Assembly: GCF_047948215.1 (NCBI RefSeq)
Contig: NC_134460.1
Span: 148,360,049 to 148,424,048 of the forward strand
Length of the DNA: 64,000 bases
DNA from: Lycorma delicatula
Taxonomy: Eukaryota; Arthropoda; Insecta; Hemiptera; Fulgoridae
Direction of reading: 5' to 3'
Shown here piece by piece: positions 11,223-22,170 of this stretch (its first letter is position 1; every line of letters begins with the position of its first letter). The translations under genes and the position numbers were made by a program. The notes under the pieces are model-generated. The model was not told the origin of the DNA. It saw only the letters and a list, made by a program, of their open reading frames with translations, and searched no databases.

Positions 11223-12523
11223 TGAAATATTATTTATTCATGTATGTACTGTACTGTACGTAATTAAATTGTGGTTGTTATATTGCCGTATCAGGAGCTC
11301 TTATTATTATAACTAACATTATTGTAATTTTATGATATGCCTTGTTTCCATAAATGATCATTTATACAAGTAATTAAAAGAAGCTTCCATGGTAGGAAAT
11401 CACTGCTGGAGGAGGGAGTTGATCCTCAAGATTAATGGTTGACATACCAATGTATTTCTTTTCTGTATTTTTGTATTTTGGTATTTTTCTATTTTTGTAT
11501 TCCTGTATTATTGTATTGTTGTATTTCCTTGTTTAAAATGTATTGTAAAATAGAATAGTGATAAATTGCTGTTACTAGGCGGCCAAGATATTGATGTGCC
11601 AGGTGATTTTATCATACAAGTTTCAATTGCGTTTTAGTTCTTATGCTTTATATGTGTGCTCATATGTTAGGTTAAGGAATTACCAGTGGTAATGGGAAAT
11701 CACACTTGAGGAGAGTGGATCGTCATGATTAATGGTAACCATAAAAGTGTGTTCCCTTGTTAAACTGTATTGTAAACTTGAATCGTAATAAAATACAGCT
11801 ACACAACGGTGAAGGTATTGATGACGTACTAGATGTTTTTATTATAAAAATTTCAACTGTGTACTGATTTTGTTAGGTTAAGGACGATTAATGATGGCCG
11901 TGGAAAACCCTGCTTGAGGAGTGCCAAGGCCTGCGTCAAGAGGGATTAACTTGCATCGGCTTTGATTAATGCCGGGTACTCCATGACCAACGGATGACTT
12001 AGTTTAATGATGCTGTGTTTGTTAATATTAGGGGTGCTTGCAACCGGGACGGAGAAAAAAAAAAAAAAAAACCAAAAAAAACAGGGATCTGGCTTAAAAA
12101 ATAATGAAGCCAGGGGGACGAAGCGCGGAACCGTGCAGGACCAGGGAGGCAGCTTTCTTGCAGAGGGTGCCCTGGCCTGGACACACGCAAGAGTGGCCAG
12201 GTCGGAGTACTTCGATGAAGCATGAAAGACCCTTAAGGTGAGAGGGGTGGGCGTGCAAGGGTCGGGGGGTTATGCGTGATGGCATACTCGGACCCCGACT
12301 ACAGGTGGGATGGGAAGGGTAGCTCTTCTGGGGAGGGGCATTGCGGCATCCAGAAGCGGAGGTCGTAATGTCTTGATGATCCAGAAGGGTGATTATCTGA
12401 TGGGCGGATACTGCTGATGGGGGATGGTTAGTCATCGCCGCGTCACATTAGGTCAACCGATGCAACATCTTACAGGCGGTTACCAGTTGCCTTAGTGTGG
12501 TTAAAAAAGGATTAAAAAAAAAA
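11223..12523 (+). repeat. LINE 3' UTR with diverged tandem repeats and A tail
   Basis: A unit beginning near gggaaatcac recurs at about 11391, 11691 and, in part, 11900. Shared landmarks in the same order are ctggaggag/cttgaggag, gattaatggt, ttccttgttt/cccttgttaa, gtattgtaaa, and aggtattgat or agatattgat followed by tttcaa. The first two units are about 300 and 210 bp long and clearly diverged. After 11910 comes a GC-rich unique part, an A-rich tract at 12054-12080 and the terminal A run before the target-site duplication. Repeated 3' UTR segments occur in several LINE families and may be recognised by the reverse transcriptase; here that is inference. Confidence 0.6.
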
Positions 12524-12536
12524 AGAGGTGGTACCT
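12524..12536 (+). repeat. Target-site duplication, right copy (13 bp)
   Basis: An exact second copy of agaggtggtacct abuts the LINE's A tail. The piggyBac reading continues directly after it. Confidence 0.92.
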
Positions 12537-13500
12537 GAAAAAAATGTGTGTTGATGAATCAGCGGTGCCATATTTAGGTCTTGTAGGACCTTATAGGTCT
12601 TATTTAGTCTTTAGGACTTATTTTTCATCAGTTTATTAAGAACAAAAGGCATCGATATGGTATAAAAATCTTTACATTATGTTTCAAGGATTTTTACACA
12701 TGTCAGTAGAAGGTGTAAACTGGCAAAGAAAAACAAAACAAAAACTGGCAACAAGATTCGGTGATGGAATTAATAGAACCGTATCTAGATTCAGGCCAGT
12801 GTCTTTATGTTGATAACTGGTACTCAAGCGTATCACTTGCTGAAAAGATGCTAGATAGAGGTACACATCTAGTAGGAACGCTTCGTTTAAACTGTAAGAA
12901 AAATCCTAAAATTGTTGATAGAAAAACCTGAAAAAAGGTTAAGTTTATGCTCTTCAAAGTGATAATAATGTAGTCCTTAAGTGGAAGGGCAAAAGACATC
13001 TTTTAATAATTACTAAAAAACACAGTGATTCAGAATCACAAGTTCATCAGAGAGGACCAGTAATGAAGCCTAATGTTGTGATCAATTACAACATTGGTAA
13101 AACATTTATTGACAAAAGTGACCAGACGGCTTCATACTCTTGTGTACTTCGACGAAGTCTAAAGTAGTACAGGCAGATTGCATTTGATTTGGTATTGTCA
13201 TCATCAGTAACAAATGCATTATCTTTGTTCCAAACAGTAACTGAAAACAAAATGGAAATAACCAATTTCAAAGAAAATATTATGAAAGTGATGCTGTACA
13301 AACCACCTATTCCTTTTCCTCCAGCTGAAACACATGTTTTGATCACCTTCAAGAGTAACAGTTGTATGTTACAAAAAATTTTCAGAACAACTGGGATGCA
13401 AAACTGCCCAAAGGAAAGGTCCGAAGCCTGCTTTAAAATGTGAGGCATGCAACTTTCCTTAATGTATGTCTTGTTTTTTTGAGGTACTGAAAATAAAATA
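12537..13500 (+). pseudogene. piggyBac transposase, C-terminal half (pseudogene)
   Basis: The reading resumes with KKMCVDESAVPY (about 12538-12573), the block holding the family's first catalytic Asp. KNKRHRYGIKIFTLCFK is at about 12640-12690. LYVDNWYSSVSLAEKMLDRG (about 12803-12862) carries the second Asp in DN.Y.S, followed by HLVGTLR. The block DKSDQ (about 13111-13125) fits the third catalytic region. A coding frame at 13189-13443 and a Cys-rich end CEACNFP.CMSC (about 13440-13475) fit the C-terminal zinc-binding domain of piggyBac transposases. At least one frameshift and several stops are present, so the gene is dead. Confidence 0.85.
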
Positions 13501-13844
13501 AACTATCATGTATTGAAAAGTGATCTACTTTTATAACTTGTTTTCTTAATTTTTTAGGAACATGAAAGGTTATGAACTATTAAATATGTATTATATCTTT
13601 AATTTTGAAATGAGTTTTAAAATTTTTGTAATTTATAATCTAATATTTTCATAAAATTTACAATTCTGATAAAATATATTTATATAATCACATAATTACT
13701 GCTATTACTATTTTTATTAATATCAAAATTACTTATTTTATTGATAAAATATAAATAAAAATAATTTTTCTATTTTATGTGAGACACATCAGTTTCTTAT
13801 ACTACAAAAATTTGCAAATTTGTTAGTTTTACTTTTGAGTACTT

Positions 13845-13999
13845 GATCAGTCTCTCAACTAAAAAAGTTGATAAAACAATTTCTTACATATAAAACACTC
13901 AAATATAAAAAAATATATAGTAGAGTAAACCCATAACATCTATTATATGCACTAGTATTTTCAACAAAATGGTGAAAATTGCCTTGGGAGTCAACCTGT
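13845..13999 (-). repeat. Right subterminal and terminal inverted repeats of the piggyBac element
   Basis: The inner repeat is at 13845-13858 (perfect 14-bp inverted match to 5525-5538). The outer repeat is at 13986-13999 (13 of 14 to 5468-5481). No clean TTAA follows, so the right target copy is mutated or the end is slightly misplaced. Confidence 0.5.
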
Positions 14000-14003
14000 A
14001 AAA

Positions 14004-15711
14004 AGCAGCAAAATAATGCTAGATGGTATTTAACAGTAGTAGATAAATCAGTGGAATTAGCAGACAGATAAAACAGTCTTTCCTGAATATTATTCCAGAT
14101 AAATCCTTCAGCCCAAAACAGGTGCCATCAAAACCACTATTATGAGGTCATTTATTTCAACTTGTCATTGATGAAACGGGTTTCAAAATATTTCAATGTC
14201 AATCGGTCACAAGAATAACATTTTGTGTCCAGAGAATGTTAATAATTGCAAAATAACAAAAGGTTGTGGGGAAGGTAAAAATGGCCAAACAAAGAGCATG
14301 AAGTTCAATGCAGTATCGTTTGGATTCATATTTAGCAGAGCTTGATTGATGACAACACATCACAGATGACCCTTTCAAAGTATTTGTGCAATTAAAGACT
14401 TCAGGGCAGCATCAGTCAATCAATAACACACATATATAAATTAAAAAAAACAAAAAAAAAACAATCATTTACCTAGTGGAAGTAATCATGTAATATACTT
14501 TAAGAAAAAAAACGAGTGGCCCTGTTAATACATAAGTACCTAAATTCAAATCAACAATTATAATTTTTAACACAGTTAAACAAAAATTATTAGTCTGATC
14601 TAAATGCTTAAATTAAAAACAAACACGGAATATATTATTTAAAATAATTATTTATTTTTACATTTGTAATCCATAATGACTAGCATTAACAAATAATGCA
14701 ATTATTTAATGAAATGCCAGAAATAAATTTCCTTTTATTATGAGAAGAAATAATATTTTTTTCTGTTTGTTAACAATTTATTAATTTCATGATAAAAGCT
14801 TGAAAAAATTCAGAACAAAAATCACTTTACATATTAAACATAAGTCCTTAGAAATATTTAAACCAAATATTAACATTCTATTCCCTGAAATTAATTGGAT
14901 ATCTTGATTGATTTCACCTGAAATATAGCCTTTCTCCATATTAATATGATATATCATTATTTATTTCGCAAATAAAACTGCAGTTCCATATGTAGTGAAT
15001 TTTGAAATTATTAAGTTCAATTTAAATACATCAAAAATACATGCTAATGGTTATTTATTGGATAAAAAATAAAATATATTCTATAAACTGACTAAATACA
15101 AATAATGTAATTATTTGTATTTTTTTTTTTTTGTTATCTCATCTTTATAATCATACATTTGTTATAATTATTCTTAATTTTAAAATACAACAATAATTAT
15201 AAAATAATAAACAGAATTTATTAAAATGCAATTTAATCTACTTAATTTGGTACCTAATTATTACGTTATAAACATATCCTAAAAGAACAATTTTTTTTGT
15301 CCTGTCACTGAACATTTAAGTAGGCGAGCTTAATTTAGAACACATATTTTAATCAGTCTTACTGTTAAAATATAAAGATAGATATTAAAGTGTAAGAAAC
15401 ATGCAAGGCATTTTTTTATAATTCCATTTTGTATTTTTTTATTAAAAAGATTCTTAAAATCAAATCATTTTTCTGTTATAACTTTAAATTATGAAGCTTT
15501 TTTTTGGTACTAAGATACATCTAGTTATAGATATTAATGTGGAATAACATCAAAAACCTTAATCCATAAATGTTTTTAAATTGGCAATATTAATTATGTT
15601 AAGAAAGTACTGTATTTGCCCTTTACATATTTATTACTATATACAACCTTCTCATCTTTCTGGCACTTGCAAAAAAAAAACAGTAAATAAAGCAACCGGA
15701 AAAAAAATGTA
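14004..15711. other. AT-rich stretch without recognised gene
   Basis: No coding region, RNA gene or element end that I can support is visible. The part at 14100-14400 is slightly less AT-rich than the rest and could be an old element fragment, but no domain can be read in it. Confidence 0.5.
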
Positions 15712-16078
15712 TATATTAAATGAAATGAACTACCAAAACACAGTAACAGATAAGTTAAACTTACCAAATTCCAAGAATCAATTTTAACAGGATCCCACAT
15801 CTTCATTTGATATTTAATTTTATAATTGCATTACTTGGAGTAGATTCCAGTGCTGGGCAGTGGAGTTGCATGTTTATTCATATAAAAATTCAAGGTTATA
15901 AAACAGTAACAATTTTGACATTTTCTAAATTTAAAAAAAAAAACAATTGATTTTAAAGTAATTACAGTTAAATACCAACTGAAGATACAGATCTTGCAAA
16001 AATTGATTCTTTGTATTATTTTGGTAAGTTTAACTTATCTGTTACTGTTTTGGTGGTTTAAATCTCATTCAATTCAGC
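15712..16078. repeat. Hairpin-type element (MITE-like), about 75-bp inverted arms
   Basis: The segment at about 15712-15785 is repeated in inverted form at about 15998-16078. The best part is a nearly perfect 40-base match around accaaaa, cagtaacagataag and ttaaacttacca. The loop of about 210 bp holds no open frame. Non-coding DNA with long inverted ends and this size is typical of a MITE. No clear target-site duplication was identified. Confidence 0.65.
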
Positions 16079-16131
16079 ATTGCGGTTGATATATGTTGAT
16101 TAATTATTTGAATTAGAATAATTAAAAAATA

Positions 16132-16154
16132 ATATATATATATATATATATATA
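16132..16154. repeat. (TA)n tract between two hairpin elements
   Basis: A short run of TA units ends exactly where the left arm of the next inverted-repeat element starts. Confidence 0.85.
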
Positions 16155-16619
16155 GAACTTTATCAACCTAGTACAGAACAATAAATAAAGTAGTATGAAA
16201 CTTACCTTATTGTATCATATACACGAAAATGTTTTCGGGAATTTCTGGCATCCTCAGTTGTAAACCAATTTTTAAATTGTTCACATCAAATTACTTATTA
16301 CACTTAACATTAAAATCATTAATTTAAAGTTAAAAATTGATATTAAAATTAAATATTTTTTAACATTTAAAATAAAAAATTACATATACAGAAATATGAT
16401 GTCAATAAATAAAAATATTAAAATTAAAAATTAAATAAATAGGTTAAAATAAAATAAATATGCGTGAGGTTTGGCTAGCCAATGTTACATTACTATAACT
16501 TAGAAAAATGTATTACAACTGAGGTTGCGAGAAATTCATGAAAACGTTTTTGTATGCAAGATAAAATAAGGTAAGTGTCATCCTATATTTATTGTTTTGT
16601 ACTTAGGTTGATCAAGTTC
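16155..16619. repeat. Hairpin-type element (MITE-like), about 120-bp inverted arms
   Basis: The left arm (16155 to about 16277) begins gaactttatcaacctag. The right arm (about 16501-16619) is its diverged inverted copy. Matches run through acttaccttatt, gttttc, aatttct and cctcagttgtaa. The loop of about 220 bp is AT-rich and non-coding. The arms are about 80% identical by eye. The outer part of the right arm has a relative at about 51418-51480. No transposase is visible, so it would depend on one in trans. Confidence 0.7.
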
Positions 16620-16707
16620 TTTAAATTTATATACTAGTACAGAGGAATATGATTCTTATAAGAACTGAGTTTAGAAAAAAAAAAAATATATATATTAAAT
16701 AATCATA

Positions 16708-18029
16708 CAGTCCCAAATAAATGTACACATTCTTTCAATGATTATTTAAATAGAAAATGAATGAAGACAGAAATGACAAAATCACATTAGCTGATAGTTC
16801 AAAACATCTGTTTGTCATTATTGTCACATAATTTTTCTTAGTTTTGGAAAACTGAGAATATTAAAGAGATTCAAAGATGTTGGGTGATGGAATTTGGAAC
16901 ACCACCACCCCTGTAAGTAACAGTTGGAAACATTCATGACAAGATTTTGGCTAATGGAACAGTGGAAAATGTAAACAGAGGGTGGTCTGGACAAAGAAAA
17001 ATCTCTTGCAGGTGACGAAAATGCCACTTTAATAATGTAAATCGTTACACAACCTCCAAAGGAAATCTCTAAGGCAATGTTTTCATGAAATTGGTATTAA
17101 AAAAGACAGTGTTTATAGAATTTAAAAAGCTAATAAGTGGATACCATACATTCCAAGACTTACACATGCATTAAATGAAGATGATCCAGACAGGTGCGGG
17201 CAATTTTGTGAATGGTGCCAGGGCAGGTGTGAAACAAATGAAAGGTTTGAGATTTAATAGTTTGGTTGGATGATACTAGTTTTAAGCTTAATGGAACAAT
17301 TAATAGACATAACAGTGTTTATTGGAATAATGCAAATCCACACATAGTTGAACAGAAACCCGTTAATTTACCGATCCTAAAAATATGGTGTGGTTTTATC
17401 CTATTGTGACTGTTGGGGCATTCTTCTTTGAGGGGACTGTCAAGTGGCATTTCTTACTTACAAAAGCTACAAAACAATAATAGTCTTGCTCTACATAACC
17501 TTTTTGTTGATGAAGTGTACTACTTCCAACAAGAAGGGGCTCTACCCCACTACCATTGCAACATGATGGAATTCCTTGACAGTACAATTCCTGAATGATG
17601 GATAGGACAAAGAGGAATTCTTCAGAGTTCTTGGCTTGATCTCCAGACTTAACTTCCATCCCAACCCCATAGGGGAAGACACCCGCCTTGTGACGCTTCC
17701 AGTCGCCACACCTCCCTGTTTATAGCCCTGATGGGCTTTAACGGGACAGACTTAACTTCTATGAACTTTTACCTATGGGATGTTTTAAAATACTAGTCCT
17801 TCGGGCTATAAAACCAAGAGGACTCTGAACTTAATATGATAACTTTAGCCACAGTAGAGTTAGTATGTTGCTGTCTATTAAACTATTGCCGTAGGTGTAT
17901 TCATGTTAAAAGCAGTCACTTTGAACACGCATAAGTTTAAGTTAAAAATTGACACAAACATCATGAATTTAACTGATTTATTTAATAAAATATAACTCTT
18001 CAAACTGTGTATACATTTTTTTGAGACAC
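16708..18029 (+). mobile_element. Tc1/mariner-superfamily element with decayed transposase
   Basis: The ends form an imperfect terminal inverted repeat: CAGTCCCAAATAAATGTACA at 16708 against GTGTCTCAAAAAAATGTATA read inward from 18029. The element is flanked by TA (16706-16707 and 18030-18031), the target duplicated by this superfamily. Transposase remnants on plus include GTINRHNSVYWNNANPHIVE (17300-17359), FQQEGALPHYHCNMMEFLD (about 17524-17580), WIGQRG and NFYLWDVLK (about 17763-17790). These match the Tc1-like family with FQQDGAPPHY and WIGRRG signatures. Frameshifts and stops are scattered through it, and a 90-bp insertion interrupts the SPDL...DF block. The copy is inactive. Without the insertion and its duplication it would be about 1.22 kb. 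Confidence 0.8.
17657..17746. mobile_element. 90-bp GC-rich insertion with 13-bp target-site duplication
   Basis: The 13 bases cagacttaacttc occur at 17644-17656 and again at 17747-17759 and bracket exactly 90 bp of GC-rich sequence inside the transposase remnant. Removing the insert and one copy restores the family reading SPDLTSMNFYLW. The insert holds two small palindromes, ccccataggg and agccctgatgggct. No open frame or tRNA-like box is seen. The duplication size suits LINE-driven retrotransposition, so it may be a very short SINE or a truncated LINE end. Confidence 0.7.
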
Positions 18030-18659
18030 TATGTATTTACTATTACAGCTTCATTATTTTGAATCAAACAAAATTTTCAGTTATGCTCTTAATAGCAATG
18101 TTTTAATGTTGGTAAAATTTTTTTTGGGTAGAGAGCAAAGAATTTTTAAAATGGCAGTTTGCATTTTTATTACTTTTCATATCCCTTACTTAATCCCCTA
18201 GTGACTCCCCTGACTCATATTTCTTAATTGTTTCCCCTTAATCCAGGCCTAATACTTATAATCAAAATATATAATTTGGTTAGAAAAATATATTTTGTAA
18301 CTTTTTGTAACAAATATTTTTGTTAATTTTTTAAGCTTTTTACAATATTGTACCAAATTTGACAATTCACAGTGAGCGGGTATTGCCATTGCCAATTATG
18401 TATTGAAAATATTCCATTCTTTTATTTTTAATTATTTTATTATCACGACTTGGAGCTGACTACCAGCCACGGTAGTGAACAAATGCATTGTTTGTTGACT
18501 CTCTGATCTATTGTATTTAATTAGAAGTGCTTACTAACCACGCTTGTATTTACATACACATTTGGAAATTTACACAAACATTTACCACATTTAATCAAGT
18601 AATTTTTTTTATTTTCCTTTACAAAAATTTTGTTTTTTTTATTAATTAATTTATTCATT

Positions 18660-21600
18660 CATTTCTGTGAATTTTAAATGGATAAATTTGTGATATCACA
18701 AAGTTCGCTAGGTGATAACGAGGACATTCACAAAGTTCGCCAGAGAATGGTTTGCAGTCTTTAAAACAAAATCCCAGAAAACAAAGTGTAGAATTATAGG
18801 AAGCCTCAAGTAGGATCACAGAAGTAAAAAGGAAATTAAATTAAAAGTAGATTAGGAACTTTGGTTATTAAGGGCGATTCTGCAAACCTATTGATTTATG
18901 TTCGCATTGTAATTGAACAGAACAATGCGTTGAAAGTAAAAGTTCAGTGGTTAAGAGACATCGTGCTAAAAGAAAAATGTTATTTTCAGAGGTTTGAAAT
19001 GTAATAAGAGGGACTGCTGCGAAATGGTGAAAGAGTTTTGTATGACAGTATTGAAATGTGACAGACAGATAGATAGTAGTTAATCGGGCTCACCCACTAA
19101 GTAAAAGGGAAGACAATGCACCAATTTTTGCCCACATTCCTGCAGACAGTGACATTGATTGTATATTAATGAATACATGGAAACTGAAAGGAACCAGATT
19201 GGCTGTGCAAAAAGATTTTAGTGCCGATACACGAGTGAAAAGGGGAAAGCTACTGGCCCTTCGAAAACAAATCATCCAATGGAAGACAGAAAAATGCCAC
19301 TCACCTTCGATTACCTGCTGGCAGAAGGAAGGAAGGTTTTATTGCCTGATATGGAGCACGGTGGGTAATGAGATGGAGTTGTAAAATTGTGCAAAATATT
19401 TAATCATGACTTCACAGAAACTGTTAAGGACAAAAGGAGAATAAGAACATTAAATAGTGTGAGGCAGTCTGCCAAAAGAATGAAAATGCTTGTGTGAGTG
19501 TGTTATCATATAATGTCGAACATTATTATTTTTTTGGTTTTTTACCTTTTATTAAAAAGTATGACTTTTTTGTATGTGTGAGACACAAGTTGAAAGTGTG
19601 AGGTTTATGATAAATTTTTTCCTGAGTATAAATTACCTAGGTACCTGCTACTAGCATTTTTGGTTATATTTAATTAGGGGCTTGAGTGTTCTTCTGTGTT
19701 GTTTTGGGATCATCAACTGATTGAAGTTAGTTTGGTTTTTGAAGGGATCTATGATCAGGAAAACAGCTTGGCTCTTTACCAAAATTAATATGGTTGAACA
19801 TTAATAACGTACTGTATAATGGGTACTACAGAGGAGTAGTCAGGGTATTATTCTTCCAATGGATGGTGAAGAGGGTATGTGGACGGTTACAAATGTGGTT
19901 TATGAGGCGCAGGAAATAATGCTATAAATACAGAAAGTATGTACAAGCCTGGAAGATAAATATGGTTCAATTGGGAAAGTCTAAGGGCAGGAAAAGGTGT
20001 TTTGCATGTTCGAATCTATATAGAAAAGTTAACACTGTTGACTAGATTCAGTTATCTAGATGAACATACACATTATGTAAGAAAAATAAATCAAATATTT
20101 TTACTGGATTGAGGGAAAATTTCTGATTGTCAGGGACTGAAAAGATTTCTGGAGACTGGTTAAGTTTTTTAAGAAGGGAGTGTTTTGTGGATATAAAGGC
20201 AGACAGATGGCTACAGCACTTCTGTTACCTGTTTATCAGCTGACTGTTATACCATTTTAATATATTATGTGCCCCTTTTGTTATAGATGAAACCTTAGAT
20301 TCAGCTATTACTGAATTTGAGTTGGACATGGTTTTTCATGAAGCAAAAGTTGATAAAGCACTGGTAACATCCATTTTATTACACTATTATAATTATGTCA
20401 GACGCTATAATTTTTCCAATAAATAAAAAATGCAGATTTTCTAATGTACAAAATTATCAAAGAATTTCTTTTATTAATTTGATTTCTAAATTACTCACAG
20501 GTATATTGTTAAGAAGGTTAAATAAATAAATTGGTGAATAAAAATAATATAATTGATGAGTGTCAGGCAGGGTTATTCCACTACTGATAACATTTTTAAT
20601 TTGTAAAGTGTGATAAAATAAAAGCTACATAGGGGGTGGTAAAAAAAATTATTCTTTGTTAGTAGATTTTTAGTGTACTTTTGATGCAATACATACACAT
20701 TGTTTTATAAGTTGTGTGAATTGGGATTATCCTTTAAGTATATAAATGTCTTTCGTGACTTATAAAAATATACACAGCAATGTGCACTGGTGTACGCAGG
20801 GTTTGAAGAGAAATTTCAGAACATACTATGGATTAAAACAGGAATGCCTGCTGTCATACTGATTTTTTCTTTACTTATCACTGATCTAATAGATTGTTTT
20901 GAGAAAGGTGTGTAGTTTGAAAGTTTAAATGTCAGCAGACTTTTGCATGCTGATGATTTGGTAATTTTTGCTGCATCTCAAAAAGCCCTACAAAAAATGA
21001 TCTACAATTTGATGAATTATTGTGATAGATGGGGATTAAGGGTAAATATGGATAAAAGAAAAATTATGACATTCTGTAAAGGTGGATGGCTAGCAGCGCA
21101 TGAGAGATGGTATTGAGGAGGGCAACAGATTAAAATTGTAAATAAATATAATTATCTTGGCATGATATTCACTCCTTTGTTATCATTTTCCACTTCATAT
21201 AAATGAAAGTTTAGTGATGGTGGCTAAATTTGGTTCAAATAATATGTGGAGAAACACGTTTAATAAAAATGAAATTCCCGTTGAAGATAAGTTTCAGGTA
21301 TTTGATGCTGTGACAAGAGCAGTGGTGATTTTTGGAGGGTAACTACATTTTTTGGTGGGTTTTTGGAGATTATACTACATATGAGGAATTTGAGGTACTG
21401 CAGAAGTTTTCTGTTAAAAAATTGTTCGTATTACCAAGGACCACTCATAATTATGCAACTTATTTTATAAACTGGGAGGCAGTTGCTGTTTTATTATGTT
21501 TTCCAACTTCATTATAATTAAATATTAAAGGTAACTCAATGCAACACACCTACTGTGTATATTAGCCATTAAATTAATTGCTAGTGGATTAGGGTGGTAT

Positions 21601-22170
21601 AATGAATGGCTGCATTTGGTGAGAAGTAAACAGCAGTTGGTGAGATGTACGGTGGCAATGGTGAGAAGTATTAAACTGAAATAAGTAATGGTGTGAATGG
21701 TGTAGTATTATGCAAGAGGTAACTTGACAGTTTGCTAGACAGTATGAGAAAAGAGTTTTTGGGAAAATGTTGGGAATGGGCATGGAGAGCAGCATAGTTT
21801 CATTCGATATATAGCTGTTTAACGTGGGACCTGGGCAGTAAAAATTATTTTAAGGGCAAATCTAATTTTATTAAAAATTATATATGTTGGTTGTTTTTAA
21901 ATCGTGATGTGTGCTGTGGTTTTAAATTTTAGCCCCGCCATGGAAGGGAAGCAACATTGTTATGTAAATAAAAGAGGAGAAAAGATATGGTTCATTTTAT
22001 TAGAAAATGGCCTGTACTTAATGAGATAAGATTGGCTAAACTAGGCGCCACCAAACTAGGAATTCAGCAGGTCATTGAATAATTAAATGGTGGTAACTGG
22101 AGGACATTGATAAGATTTTTTACATCAACATGTACATACAGAAAAAAATTAATAAGAGAATATAATAACA
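18660..22170 (+). mobile_element. Decayed LINE remnant (ORF1-like and reverse transcriptase pieces)
   Basis: The clearest part is reverse transcriptase. QNYQRISFINLISKLLTGIL is at about 20448-20507 (NYR.ISLI block), GLKQECLLSY is at about 20835-20865 and the catalytic box LLHADDLVIFAA at about 20943-20978. A segment resembling the post-catalytic part with KIMTFCKGGWL follows near 21065-21100. Upstream, 19140-19340 reads NTWKLKGTRLAVQKDFSADT and KRGKLLALRKQI, which resembles the KGT..I..D....KR..L block of LINE first-ORF proteins. That assignment is weaker. Between 19520 and 20400 no domain can be read. The frame is broken many times. The 3' boundary near 22170 is approximate, and no target-site duplication was found. 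Confidence 0.6.

Larger units (their letters stand above)
6782..12523 (+). mobile_element. R1-clade LINE, near full length, inserted in the piggyBac element
   Basis: This two-ORF non-LTR retrotransposon of about 5.74 kb has a 13-bp duplication on both sides and a terminal A tail (about 12513-12524). Its order is a 5' leader of about 135 bp with a (TA)27 tract, ORF1 with zinc knuckles, a TAATG junction, ORF2 with APE endonuclease, reverse transcriptase and a C-terminal zinc finger, and a long 3' UTR of about 1.3 kb with diverged tandem repeats. It is clearly more GC-rich than the surrounding AT-rich DNA. R1-clade members often insert into rDNA (R1) or telomeric repeats (TRAS, SART). This copy sits in a piggyBac transposase gene, so either the family is not site-specific or this is an off-target event. 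Both ORFs are broken, and part of the reverse transcriptase is deleted near 10110. Confidence 0.88.
5463..14003 (+). mobile_element. piggyBac-family DNA transposon, decayed and split by an R1-clade LINE
   Basis: Transposase remnants of the piggyBac family lie on the plus strand at 6017-6780 and continue at 12537-13500. Between them sits a 5.7-kb LINE bounded by a 13-bp target-site duplication. Without the LINE the transposon would be about 2.8 kb, a usual size for the family. The ends are proposed from two nested pairs of inverted matches. The outer pair is acaggttgacgccc at 5468-5481 against 13986-13999 (13 of 14). The inner pair is ttgagagactgatc at 5525-5538 against 13845-13858 (14 of 14). 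The spacing between outer and inner repeat differs on the two sides (43 versus 127 bp), an asymmetry also known from classical piggyBac. A TTAA, the family's target, is present at the left edge (5463-5466) but not cleanly at the right. The coding part is certain; the exact ends are inference. Confidence 0.7.

Noticed and set aside
12007..12435. Open frames on both strands in the GC-rich end of the R1-clade LINE
   Set aside because: They lie in the 3' UTR after the end of ORF2. GC-rich sequence with few stops explains them.
16132..16154. CRISPR-like or other regular array
   Set aside because: These and other TA tracts are simple dinucleotide repeats, and no spaced direct-repeat array exists in the window.
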